Positions 9,201-16,470 are shown, counted from the stretch's first letter. The stretch is 64,000 nucleotides of DNA from DATGZX01 sp035296965 (GCA_035296965.1 DATGZX010000057.1:69579-133578), one strand, 5' to 3'. The notes: generated by a model from the sequence alone, not told the origin. Made by a program: numbers and translations.

Positions 9201-10933
9201 AACTGCAGATCAAGATGGCCCAGGGCGCCAAGCCAGGGGAGGGCGGTCAACTTCCCGGCCACAAGGTCTACCCCTGGATTGCCAGCGTACGCCACTCGAC
9301 GCCGGGCGTCGGCCTGATCTCCCCTCCGCCGCACCACGACATTTATTCCATCGAAGACCTGGCAGAATTGATCCACGATCTGAAAAACGCGAACCAGCAT
9401 GCCCGTATCAGCGTCAAGCTGGTGGCGGAGGTTGGCGTCGGCACCATCGCGGCCGGAGTCGCCAAGGCCCATGCCGACGTGGTCCTGATCAGCGGCCACG
9501 ACGGCGGCACCGGGGCATCGCCGCTGACGAGCATCAAGCATGCGGGCGCGCCGTGGGAGCTTGGCCTGGCCGAGACTCACCAAACGTTGGTGCTCAACGA
9601 CCTGCGCAGCCGGATTGCCGTCGAGGTCGACGGTCAGCTCAAAACAGGTAGAGACGTGGTCATCGGCGCGCTCCTGGGAGCGGAGGAATTCGGTTTTGCC
9701 ACAGGCCCGCTCGTGGCTCTCGGCTGCGTCATGATGCGCGTCTGCCACTTGAATACCTGTCCGGTCGGCGTGGCCACGCAGGATCCCAAGCTGCGCAAGA
9801 AATTCACTGGCGACCCCGAGCACGTGGTCAACTTCATGCGCTTCATCGCCCAGGAAGTAAGGGAGCTAATGGCTCGACTCGGCTTCCGCAGCCTTACGGA
9901 GATGGTTGGCCACACGGAAAAACTGGAGATGAGCGGCGCCGTCGATCATTACAAGGTGAAGGGTCTCGATTTTTCGAAGATCTTCCACCAACCGAACGTG
10001 CCGTCACACGTCCGGCGCTTTTGCCAGATTCCCCAGGATCATGGTTTGGATAAGGCGCTCGACACTATGACGCTCTTGCCCTTGTGCAAGCCGGCCCTGA
10101 CGGACGGCACTCCCGTCTCAGCTACCTTACCTATCCGCAACATCAACCGAGTCGTGGGCACGATGGTCGGCAGCGAAATTACCAGGCGCTACGGAGCCGC
10201 GGGTTTGCCGGAGGACACGATCAAGCTTCATTTCCAGGGCTCAGCCGGTCAGAGCTTTGGCGCTTTCATCCCACCCGGCATGACGCTGATCCTCGAAGGC
10301 GACTCCAACGATCACCTGGGCAAGGGCCTATCGGGCGGCAAGATCGTCGTCTACCCGCCGGCAGGCTCCACCTTTGTGCCCGAAGAGAACGTGATCATCG
10401 GCAACGTGGCATTTTACGGAGCGACACGAGGCGAGGCTTACATCCGCGGCATGGCAGGCGAGCGTTTCTGCGTGCGCAACAGCGGCATTCACGCCGTTGT
10501 GGAGTCGGTGGGAGACCACGGCTGCGAGTACATGACGGGCGGCAGAGTGGTGGTGCTTGGCCCCACCGGCCGCAACTTTGCGGCAGGCATGTCGGGCGGC
10601 ATTGCCTATGTGCTCGATGAGGCGGGCGATTTTCCGCGGCACTGCAACACCGAGATGGTAAAGCTCTTCCGCCTGGAGGAAGAGGACGAGATCGAACTCG
10701 TGCAAAACTTGGTCCGCAAGCACGCGCAATACACGCGCAGCGACCGGGCCTGGAAAATCCTCGCCTTCTGGGACGAAATGGTGCCCCGATTTTTCAAGAT
10801 ATACCCGAACGACTACAGGCGCGTCATCGAGACTCAGAAGCGTTTCAAGGCGCAGGGGCTCTCTGACGAAGAGGCCATCATGGCGGCGTTCGAGGAAAAC
10901 GCCCATGATCTGGCACGGGCAGGAGGAAGGTAA
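6293..10933 (+). CDS. gltB: Glutamate synthase large subunit (GOGAT alpha)
   Basis: 1,546 residues, the normal length for bacterial GltB. It carries the class II glutamine amidotransferase domain (nucleophile in HDACGVGFV, Cys19, after a short propeptide), then the central domain, the FMN-binding synthase domain (about 830-1220; GEGGEDPARY, AKPGEGGQLPGHKV, SGHDGGTGASPL) and a C-terminal GXGXG beta-helix. The 3Fe-4S ligands are Cys1145, Cys1151 and Cys1156 (C-x5-C-x4-C). With GltD it makes two glutamates from glutamine and 2-oxoglutarate. AAGGA precedes the start, and the first codon overlaps the lysR stop. A palindromic repeat array separates it from gltD. Confidence 0.97.
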   Translation: MMTPAKQGLYDPQYEHDACGVGFVVDLKGRKSHGLVQQALQILVNLEHRGACGCEKNTGDGAGILLQIPHAFLVEECAKLEVPLPGPGAYGVGMVFAPTDAHDRKTCERLFEEIVRDEGQTVLGWRTVPADNSEIGPTARASQPACRQVFIRYEPSACRSADTDSLAFERKLYVIRKRVENAVKASDLGQRRMFYIPSLSSRTIIYKGMLNSDQLRTFYPDLLDPAVVTALAMVHSRFSTNTFPNWARAHPYRYLCHNGEINTLRGNINWMRARETMFASELFGDDIKKLLPVIDSTGSDSAMFDNALELLVLTGRTLPHAMMMMIPEPWNEHETMSAEKKAFYEYHSCLMEPWDGPASMAFTDGVRIGAVLDRNGLRPSRYYVTKDDLVIMASEVGVLDIPPERVLFKGRLQPGRMFLVDIEQARIISDDEIKYEVATEKPYAHWLRDNLVTLEDLPDAPVMHPPEHKNVLLRQQAFGYTSEDLKILMTPMATDANEALGSMGNDAALAVLSDRPQLLYNYFKQLFAQVTNPPVDGIREEIIMAMETSIGAEGNLLDPVPESARQIKLKTPILKNEELDKLRQLDGSWHAGGIRPLMAGGFRSTTLSILFKVDEAAAGLERAIVELCARADQAIADANDFIILSDRGIDAEHAAIPALLAVAGVHHHLIRQGTRTKVGLVLESGEPREVHHFALLIGYGAGAVNPYLAFETLDDMIRHGQVNGLDHQHAIKHYVKAVNKGVMKVMTKMGISTAQSYCGAQIFEAVGLGQEVIDKYFTWTASRVGGIGMDVIAQEVRARHKHAYPDRPCNGHTLDVGGQYQYRRDGEYHLFNPETVHKLQYACRSNNYQVFKQYSELVNNQARTLCTLRGLFDLKFAETPIPIDEVEPVESIMKRFKSGAMSYGSISKEAHETLAIAMNRIGGKSNTGEGGEDPARYTHDANGDSRNSAIKQVASARFGVTSLYLAMAKELQIKMAQGAKPGEGGQLPGHKVYPWIASVRHSTPGVGLISPPPHHDIYSIEDLAELIHDLKNANQHARISVKLVAEVGVGTIAAGVAKAHADVVLISGHDGGTGASPLTSIKHAGAPWELGLAETHQTLVLNDLRSRIAVEVDGQLKTGRDVVIGALLGAEEFGFATGPLVALGCVMMRVCHLNTCPVGVATQDPKLRKKFTGDPEHVVNFMRFIAQEVRELMARLGFRSLTEMVGHTEKLEMSGAVDHYKVKGLDFSKIFHQPNVPSHVRRFCQIPQDHGLDKALDTMTLLPLCKPALTDGTPVSATLPIRNINRVVGTMVGSEITRRYGAAGLPEDTIKLHFQGSAGQSFGAFIPPGMTLILEGDSNDHLGKGLSGGKIVVYPPAGSTFVPEENVIIGNVAFYGATRGEAYIRGMAGERFCVRNSGIHAVVESVGDHGCEYMTGGRVVVLGPTGRNFAAGMSGGIAYVLDEAGDFPRHCNTEMVKLFRLEEEDEIELVQNLVRKHAQYTRSDRAWKILAFWDEMVPRFFKIYPNDYRRVIETQKRFKAQGLSDEEAIMAAFEENAHDLARAGGR

Positions 10934-10965
10934 GAGTGCATTCCCACTCGTGCCGGCACACTTTT

Positions 10966-11136
10966 CGTTTAACCGCGAGCCAGCGGCGAGCGCGTCAACA
11001 GACAGGAGACCGCCGCCTTGTGTTCACGCGCTCGCCGCTGTCAAATCGTTTAACCGCGAGCCAGCGGCGAGCGCGTCAACAGACAGGAGACCGCCGCCTT
11101 GTGCTCACGCGCTCGCCGCTGGCTCGCGGTTAAACG
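10966..11136. repeat. Form-A intergenic palindrome, partly duplicated, between gltB and gltD
   Basis: A complete 90-bp hairpin unit lies at 11047-11136. Its arms start CGTTTAACCGCGAGCC and end with the exact reverse complement. It is preceded by a second copy (10966-11040) that is nearly identical in the left arm and loop but lost the last part of its right arm, breaking off at GCTCGCCGCTG. Other copies lie at 63408 (form A), 13961 and 26190 (form B). The array fills the gap between two genes of one operon. Confidence 0.9.
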
Positions 11137-11174
11137 AATTGTCGAGCATTGCACGTTACCGACCAAAGGCTGAC

Positions 11175-12656
11175 ATGGGAAAGCCGACAGGATTTCTGGA
11201 GTTTCGGCGTGAGTTGCCGCTGGCTCGGCCTCCGTCCGAGCGCGTGCGCGATTGGCTCGAGTTCCATGAACATTGCGACGAAGAGATTCTCCAGCAGCAG
11301 GGCGCGCGCTGCATGGATTGCGGCGTGCCTTTCTGCCATACGGGCACGCTGCTCGACGGCATGGCATCGGGCTGTCCCATCAATAACCTGATTCCCGAAT
11401 GGAACGATCTCGTCTACCGTGGCCTCTGGCGCGAAGCGCTCGAGTGCTTGCACAAGACCAATAACTTTCCCGAGTTCACGGGCCGAGTCTGCCCCGCTCC
11501 GTGCGAAGGTTCGTGCGTCCTGGGCATTAGCGAGCCTCCCGTCACGATCAAGTCCATCGAGTGCGCCATCGTCGATAGGGGCTTCGAGGAAGGATGGATC
11601 ATTCCCGATCCCCCCGCCATGCGCACGGGCAAGCGCGCTGCCATCGTGGGTTCAGGGCCCTCGGGCCTGGCGTGTGCCGCTCAACTCAATCGGGTGGGCC
11701 ACGACGTGACCGTTTTTGAGCGAGCCGACCGCGTCGGCGGCTTGTTGATGTATGGCATTCCGAATATGAAGCTGGATAAGCGCGTCGTCCAGCGCCGCGT
11801 CGATCTCCTGGCTGCGGAAGGCATCACGTTCGTCACCAACTGCGAGGTGGGCAAGGACTATCCGGCCGACAGACTCCTGAAGGAGTTCGACGCTGTGGTC
11901 CTTTGCGGAGGAGCAACCCAGGCACGCGACCTGTCGATCGCGGGGCGCAACCTTCAGGGCATCCACTTTGCGATGGAGTTTTTGCACGCCAATACCCAGA
12001 GCCTGCTCGACAGCCGCCATCAGGACGGACGCTGGATCTCGGCAAAGGGTAAGGATGTGATTGTCATTGGCGGCGGCGACACCGGCACCGACTGTGTTGG
12101 TACGGCCATGCGCCATGGCTGCCGTAGTCTCGTGCAGTTCGAAATCCTGCCGATGCCTCCTGAAGCCCGTACGCTGGACAATCCCTGGCCGCAATGGCCC
12201 AAGGTCTATCGTCTCGACTACGGTCAGGAGGAGGCCAAGGCCCGTTTCGGCAACGACCCGCGCGAGTATTGCATCACTACCAACGAATTCGTCGGCGACG
12301 AGTCCGGCCATGTCAAGGAACTACGCACGCAGCGCGTCGAGTGGCTGCGGGAGAACGGCCGGTTGGTTCCCAAGGAGATTCCAGGTAGTGAACGTGTTTT
12401 CCCGGCCCAGCTTGTCCTGCTCGCCATGGGGTTTCTGGGACCCGAGAATCAATTGCTTGACAAGATTGGCGTCGAGAAAGACGCCCGCTCCAACGCGAAA
12501 GCGGAGCATGGCAAGTTCAACACCAACCTCCCTGGTGTCTTCGCTGCGGGGGACATGCGGAGAGGACAGAGCCTGGTTGTCTGGGCCATCAACGAAGGCC
12601 GCGGGGCGGCGCGGGAGTGCGACCGATTCTTGATGGGCGAGACGGCATTGTCCTAA
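11175..12656 (+). CDS. gltD: Glutamate synthase small subunit (GOGAT beta)
   Basis: 493 residues, normal for GltD. The N-terminal 4Fe-4S region has Cys46, Cys49, Cys54, Cys67 and a second set Cys106, Cys110, Cys114. The FAD dinucleotide fold follows (GSGPSGLACAAQLNRVGHDV), then GGLLMYGIPNMKLDK and the NADPH fold (VIGGGDTGTDCVGTAM). A C-terminal AAGDMRRGQSLVVWAI segment closes the FAD site. It delivers electrons from NADPH to GltB. The ATG at 11175 starts the conserved MGKPTGFLEF segment. The reading frame stays open upstream to 10905 through the palindromic repeats, but that extension is repeat-derived and not part of the protein. Confidence 0.96.
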   Translation: MGKPTGFLEFRRELPLARPPSERVRDWLEFHEHCDEEILQQQGARCMDCGVPFCHTGTLLDGMASGCPINNLIPEWNDLVYRGLWREALECLHKTNNFPEFTGRVCPAPCEGSCVLGISEPPVTIKSIECAIVDRGFEEGWIIPDPPAMRTGKRAAIVGSGPSGLACAAQLNRVGHDVTVFERADRVGGLLMYGIPNMKLDKRVVQRRVDLLAAEGITFVTNCEVGKDYPADRLLKEFDAVVLCGGATQARDLSIAGRNLQGIHFAMEFLHANTQSLLDSRHQDGRWISAKGKDVIVIGGGDTGTDCVGTAMRHGCRSLVQFEILPMPPEARTLDNPWPQWPKVYRLDYGQEEAKARFGNDPREYCITTNEFVGDESGHVKELRTQRVEWLRENGRLVPKEIPGSERVFPAQLVLLAMGFLGPENQLLDKIGVEKDARSNAKAEHGKFNTNLPGVFAAGDMRRGQSLVVWAINEGRGAARECDRFLMGETALS

Positions 12657-12787
12657 GGACCATCTATCTTCCCCCGCCTACCGAACCACGCACAACAATA
12701 TAGATCGCGCCTGTACATCTCATCCGTAGTGCTGCAAGTGACCTGGCTTCGCAACTTCCCCTTTGCTATATATCTGCCGCATTCATG

Positions 12788-13057
12788 CATGGTTCAAAAA
12801 AGGGTCAGGCACCTTTGTGCATAGCACCCTGCGGGCCGTGCCGGCAAAGGTGCCTAACCTGGGGGGATAAAAAGTTGCCATTTTGAGCCCTTTTTGCATT
12901 CCGTTCTGTGTCCATTAGTTCGCCCCTAAGTCGGTGACGCAAAATAAGTGCTCTCAATGCGTTATCGCAATCACAGCGGAACACAAACGGGATCCACGTT
13001 GAAGGTCAGAATCGGCAACTTTTTATCCCCCCATGCCTAACCCCTTTTTGAACCATG
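12788..13057. repeat. MITE-like element with nested inverted repeats
   Basis: The outer arms are 12788-12812 (CATGGTTCAAAAAAGGGTCA and on) and 13033-13057, its near-perfect inverse. An inner pair of arms, GGGGGGATAAAAAGTTGCC (12861-12879) and its exact inverse (13014-13032), lies inside. The left half also holds a hairpin, GGCACCTTTG/CAAAGGTGCC. The core of about 130 bp has no gene. The element fills most of the 426-bp gap after gltD and ends 25 bases before the next ATG. Confidence 0.8.
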
Positions 13058-13082
13058 CCCAAACAAAGCAAAGGAGGGGCCC

Positions 13083-13922
13083 ATGATCCGCAGATCCTTG
13101 ACAGCCATCGTTGCCGCTATCTTGTTCGCATCCGGCGCGACGGCACAGACGGCAAACTGGCAGTTCCGCTGGCAACAGGGGCAGATCCTGTCCTACCGGG
13201 TGGAGCACCTTACCTCTGCCTCGGATGTTACCCGTGAGAACAAAAACGATACCAAGACGCGCTTGAATCTCACCAAGCGCTGGCAAGTGCTCGACGTGGA
13301 TGCCGGCGGCATTGCCACCGTGCAATTGTCGTTGCTCGCGCTCCGTCTCGAAACCACCACGCCCAGTGGCGGCACGTTGCTCTACGACTCCAGCAACCCT
13401 GATAAGACCGACCCGCAGATGAAAAAAGAATTGGACCGCTTCGTCGGCCAACCTTTGGCCGTGCTGCGCGTCGATGCCCACGGCAGAGTGGTCGAGGTGA
13501 AGGAATCGAAGCACGGCCCCGCGAGCCGGTTTGATGCCGAGTTGCCGTTTGCGGTGGTCCTCGCCGACGAAGGGCCCAAAGTCGATCAAACCTGGGAGCG
13601 CGCGTACAAGATGACGCTGGAGCCGCCCCAGGGAACGGGCGACGCCTATGATGCCATCCAGAAATACACGTGCACCAGCGTTACGGGAACCACCGCCACC
13701 ATCGCCCTCAGTACCGCGTTCAAGAAGCTGCCCGAAAGCCCTCTGGATCGGGTTCCGCTCCTGCAGATGCAGCCGGAAGGCGAAGTGATCTTCGATATCC
13801 AGGCTGGCCGTCTGCAGCGTGCGCACTTCAAGATCGAGAAGGAGCTAACCGGACACCAGGGAGAAGGCAGCAGCTACCGGTTCCAGAGCGAGTACACGGA
13901 GGAGTATGCGGGCGATAAGTGA
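13083..13922 (+). CDS. Secreted DUF6263-like protein
   Basis: 279 residues with a clear signal peptide (MIRRSLTAIVAAILFASGATA, cleavage near residue 21). The mature protein starts ANWQFRWQQGQILSYRVEH and is strand-rich. Features include NLTKRWQVLDVDAGGIATVQ, a central AVLRVDAHGRVVEV strand pair and a closing GEVIFDIQAGRLQRAHFKIEKE, which resemble the planctomycete DUF6263 family. No catalytic residues are evident; periplasmic location is inferred. The Shine-Dalgarno AAGGAGG (13070-13076) is very strong and lies just outside the element that occupies the upstream gap, so that element may carry or have displaced the promoter. A form-B palindrome follows the stop. Confidence 0.7.
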   Translation: MIRRSLTAIVAAILFASGATAQTANWQFRWQQGQILSYRVEHLTSASDVTRENKNDTKTRLNLTKRWQVLDVDAGGIATVQLSLLALRLETTTPSGGTLLYDSSNPDKTDPQMKKELDRFVGQPLAVLRVDAHGRVVEVKESKHGPASRFDAELPFAVVLADEGPKVDQTWERAYKMTLEPPQGTGDAYDAIQKYTCTSVTGTTATIALSTAFKKLPESPLDRVPLLQMQPEGEVIFDIQAGRLQRAHFKIEKELTGHQGEGSSYRFQSEYTEEYAGDK

Positions 13923-13960
13923 GCAACGCTCACCTATCAACCTTGCGTCGCAGTATCAAT

Positions 13961-14047
13961 CGTTTAACCGCGACCCAGCGGGGAGCGCGAACAGAAGGGA
14001 CACTGCATCCTGTCTGCTCGCGCTCCCCGCTGGGTCGCGGTTAAACG
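13961..14047. repeat. Form-B intergenic palindrome
   Basis: An 87-bp hairpin with arms of about 29 bases starting CGTTTAACCGCGACCC and an exact inverse arm. The stem continues inward past mismatches (GAACAGA with TCTGCTC). Compared with form A, two stem positions are swapped G to C or C to G and the opposite arm carries the matching changes. It lies 38 bases after a stop codon. Confidence 0.9.
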
Positions 14048-14080
14048 ATTAGTAATTCTAATAGGATCGTTAAAGTCTTC

Positions 14081-14109
14081 ATTTGTCAAGTTTTAGCCTC
14101 TTGACAAAT
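14081..14109 (+). promoter_or_regulatory. Perfect dyad upstream of the DUF5131 gene
   Basis: ATTTGTCAAG (14081-14090) and CTTGACAAAT (14100-14109) are exact inverse repeats separated by 9 bases, 54 bases before the DUF5131 start. The AT-rich composition stands out locally. It could be an operator overlapping a promoter (the right arm contains TTGACA). Confidence 0.45.
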
Positions 14110-14163
14110 CAGGCAGCTATACTGGTGTGGGGCCGTTATTCGGCCCGCCAAGGAGCTGTCCTC

Positions 14164-15015
14164 ATGAGCGACCATTCGCGGATCGAGTGGACCGACGCGA
14201 CCTGGAACCCAGTGCGCGGCTGCACGAAGATCAGCCCTGGGTGCGCGCACTGCTACGCGGAGACGTTTGCGGAGCGATTCCGCGGCGTGGCGGGTCATCC
14301 CTACGAGCATGGGTTCGACCTGCGCCTCGTGCCGCACAAATTGGCCGACCCACTGCGCTGGCCCAAGGCCAAAATGGTTTTCGTGAACAGCATGAGCGAT
14401 CTCTTCCATCGCGACGTGCCCGACGAGTACATCTTGCGTGTCGTGCGCGTCATGGAGATCGCGAACTGGCACTGTTACCAGGTCCTGACCAAGCGCTCCG
14501 ACCGACTACGCGACCTCCTGCGCACGACGCTGCGTTCCGCTGCCAAGCTGCCGCACATCTGGTGGGGTGTCAGTGTCGAGAACCGCGAGCACGGCTTGCC
14601 GCGCCTCGAGCATCTCCGCTCGGCACCCGCTACCATACGTTTCCTCTCCGTCGAACCGCTGCTCGAAGACCTGGGATTCATCCATCTGCAGGGCATCCAG
14701 TGGGTCATTGTCGGCGGCGAAAGCGGCCCAGGGGCGAGGCCAATGGCGAAGGAGTGGGTGCTGAACATTCGTGATCATTGCCGAAGCGCGAGTGTCCCCT
14801 TCTTCTTCAAACAATGGGGAGGGGTCCGCAAAGGCAAGACCGGCCGCAGCCTGGATGGGCTGACGTACGACGAAGTGCCCAGTTGGGCTGAAAGACCTGT
14901 CCCTTCCTTGAGTGTACGCCGCAAGCTAATCGACGAAATGGAAGCTTCGGACAAGGTTACAACAGGCGCAGCACCATCTCCTTCTGGCCTGGCCACAGGG
15001 TGCGGGCTTCCATGA
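14164..15015 (+). CDS. DUF5131 (phage Gp37/Gp68-like) three-Cys protein
   Basis: 283 residues. The N-terminus IEWTDATWNPVRGCTKISPG is diagnostic of DUF5131/PF07505, and the three-cysteine motif GCTKISPGCAHCYAE gives C-x6-C-x2-C. Further conserved blocks are VFVNSMSDLFH, NWHCYQVLTKRSDR, WWGVSVEN, RFLSVEPLLEDLG and VIVGGESGPGARPM. The Cys motif suggests an Fe-S cluster, possibly radical-SAM-like; the activity is not established. Relatives often sit beside a TcmP partner gene, but no such gene is visible here. The ATG at 14164 follows AAGGAG (14151-14156). The last ~30 residues look variable. Members occur in phages and mobile islands, so acquired DNA is likely. Confidence 0.85.
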   Translation: MSDHSRIEWTDATWNPVRGCTKISPGCAHCYAETFAERFRGVAGHPYEHGFDLRLVPHKLADPLRWPKAKMVFVNSMSDLFHRDVPDEYILRVVRVMEIANWHCYQVLTKRSDRLRDLLRTTLRSAAKLPHIWWGVSVENREHGLPRLEHLRSAPATIRFLSVEPLLEDLGFIHLQGIQWVIVGGESGPGARPMAKEWVLNIRDHCRSASVPFFFKQWGGVRKGKTGRSLDGLTYDEVPSWAERPVPSLSVRRKLIDEMEASDKVTTGAAPSPSGLATGCGLP

Positions 15016-15082
15016 ACGCTTCGCGCTCGATCACGTCCTCCTGCGGCACCAGGATCGCCAAAGGAAGCATAAGGTACGGTCC

Positions 15083-15463
15083 TCACCCGTTTCCCCCATC
15101 GGGCTTGGTCACTGCTGTGGCGGGCTTTTTCCGCCGTCGCCGGCCGTCGTTCGACCAGAGGTTTTGGAGAGCGGCCAGAACGCGCAGGTTTGGCCGGCCG
15201 TCGTAAGGCGCGTCGAGCGGGTGCCAGAGCCGCTGCTTGAGCCGGGCCCGCTCTTGCAGTACCGCCACTTTCTCCGGCGATCCCGGCCGCGCATTCGTCG
15301 GCTGGGACGGCAGGTCTTCCTGACCGGCGAAATCCTCAACCTGGGGGCGGCCGAGCAAAGACAGGCAGGCATATTGCTCGCGTACTCCCGGGGTGTTGTA
15401 ACAGCTCCAGCACAGGCCGCGCGGGCGGTTGGCCCGGCGTTCGTGGCAATGCTTACAAATCAT
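15083..15463 (-). CDS. Small zinc-ribbon protein, unknown function
   Basis: 126 residues starting MICKHCHERRANRPRGLCWS. Cys3, Cys6, Cys18 and Cys21 form C-x2-C-x11-C-x2-C, a treble-clef or zinc-ribbon arrangement. The rest is polar and basic, ending RRRRKKPATAVTKPDGGNG, so nucleic-acid binding is possible. The ATG at 15463 has GGAGG five bases upstream, which decides it over upstream in-frame ATGs at 15517 and 15526. It faces the DUF5131 gene, converging with it. Similar short proteins are common in planctomycete accessory DNA. The specific function is unknown. Confidence 0.65.
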   Translation of the reverse strand: MICKHCHERRANRPRGLCWSCYNTPGVREQYACLSLLGRPQVEDFAGQEDLPSQPTNARPGSPEKVAVLQERARLKQRLWHPLDAPYDGRPNLRVLAALQNLWSNDGRRRRKKPATAVTKPDGGNG

Positions 15464-15581
15464 GTCAGCCTCCGTGTGCGTTCCAAAACTGGTGCAATTA
15501 CGTTGCAAGTCGTTCATGGATTGCAATGCATTTCTTTGCTTTGATCCCTTAATTTTTTTGCCAAAGCGGCCGCCTTCCCTC

Positions 15582-15639
15582 CTTGGGTATTCCTTAATGT
15601 GAATTCCCTAATTGGGAATTCCTTATGTGGGTATTCCTT
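15582..15639. repeat. 15-bp tandem repeat, four degenerate units
   Basis: Four units of 14-15 bp resembling TTGGGTATTCCTTAA. They contain alternating GTATTCC and GAATTCC cores. Confidence 0.65.
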
Positions 15640-15727
15640 CCAGACTCTCCGAGACACCACCCCTCTCCTCGGGGACACCACCATGGTTTTTGTGGCACAT
15701 GACCTTGACCTCCAGAGACTATTCATC

Positions 15728-15813
15728 GGGTCGCAGCGACATACGACCTTGACTCGCTGCCGAGCAACCTTGACTAGATGGCGAGCTACCTTGGACTCGA
15801 TCACGTGCTACCT
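15728..15813. repeat. 21-bp tandem repeat, four degenerate units
   Basis: Units end at 15749, 15770, 15791 and 15813 with ACCT, and share the pattern TGACTCGCTGCCGAGCAACCT. Three are 21 bp and one is 22 bp because of one extra base. On the minus strand they encode KVARxxV heptapeptides. Confidence 0.7.
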
Positions 15814-16062
15814 CGGTTTCTTTGGCATCCGACCTCGTCTGCCGCGCCCACCACTCAAGTGCCATGTCACGTCTGCCTTGCCGAGTTTGTAGTTGCCTCG
15901 TGCCGGTATCTCCTTTGGGGCAGCGCTTGCTTTGCAAGCTCGAATTGCCGTCCAGCGCGCACGGATTGCGAAGCGGAGTGTCGAAGATGCCACTCGCACG
16001 ATTGGAATTCGGGACGAGAGAAGCCAGAATGACGGACGTCGCAGGGCTGGTATGATTGAACT

Positions 16063-16470
16063 CTAGTCCTCGGGGTCGAGTTCCTCGTCCTCCTCGTAAG
16101 CATCCATATCGGGCCAGAGTTCTTCCTGGTCCCAAATATCTTGCAGCCATTCGCGGAAAGGATTGAGGTAATAGGCGTTGCTGGTGCGATCGCCCGCCTT
16201 ACTGCGTCGCCGGGCCACTCCAATGACGCCCGCATCCTTCAGCTTGGCGACATGCCGAACCACGGAACTTCGGGCGAGGTGCAATTCCTTGGCAATCAAC
16301 CGATAGGAAGGAAAGCACCGCCCCTTGCTGTCGGCATGTCGAACCAGACAGATGTAGACAAGAGTTGCGATGGCCCCGACGATAGTTGGCAGTTCTTCGA
16401 CCACCAGATCGTCCACCCAGAACCTGCCTTTCTTGGCCATGTACGGGCTAAGGGTGCTTTTCGTTTGCAT
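16063..16470 (-). CDS. Helix-turn-helix protein (HTH_36-like)
   Basis: 135 residues. The middle part, GRCFPSYRLIAKELHLARSSVVRHVAKLKDAGVI, is a winged HTH of the type found in plasmid and phage replication initiators and DnaD-like proteins. It is followed by a linker (GVARRRSKAGDRTSNAYYLN) and an acidic tail (DMDAYEEDEELDPED). The N-terminal block DDLVVEELPTIVGAIATLVYICLVRHAD is also typical of such proteins. The function is probably DNA binding, in regulation or replication of a mobile element. The start at 16470 has GGAG 8 bases upstream; an ATG at 16440 (MAKKGRFWVDD) is an alternative. It closes the accessory-looking patch begun by the DUF5131 gene. Confidence 0.75.
   Translation of the reverse strand: MQTKSTLSPYMAKKGRFWVDDLVVEELPTIVGAIATLVYICLVRHADSKGRCFPSYRLIAKELHLARSSVVRHVAKLKDAGVIGVARRRSKAGDRTSNAYYLNPFREWLQDIWDQEELWPDMDAYEEDEELDPED

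Larger units (their letters stand above)
15464..16062 (-). other. 600-bp stretch without an intact gene; decayed minus-strand reading frame
   Basis: No confident gene was found. On the minus strand a frame starting MALEWWARQTRSDAKETEVA (ATG at 15865) runs into a 21-bp tandem repeat. One extra C in the first unit pushes it out of frame. The next frame then reads through both repeat tracts to a stop at 15514, encoding a very basic chain (KVARHLVKVARQRV, then KEYPHKEFPIREFTL). This looks like a degenerate coding sequence or non-coding repeats rather than a working gene. The rest is featureless. Confidence 0.45.

Noticed and set aside
8114..9823. A 569-residue minus-strand reading frame inside gltB
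   Set aside because: It lies wholly opposite gltB, has no domain pattern and its composition is that of the antisense of a GC-rich gene.
10966..11136. Possible CRISPR array between gltB and gltD
   Set aside because: Only two copies, palindromic over their whole length, with no regular unique spacers and no cas genes in the window.
10905..11174. Longer gltD start using the open frame upstream
   Set aside because: The extension is translated from the palindromic repeats; the family N-terminus begins at ATG 11175.
14101..14123. TTGACA and TATACT as a promoter for the DUF5131 gene
   Set aside because: The two boxes are only 11 bases apart instead of about 17; the dyad reading was kept instead.
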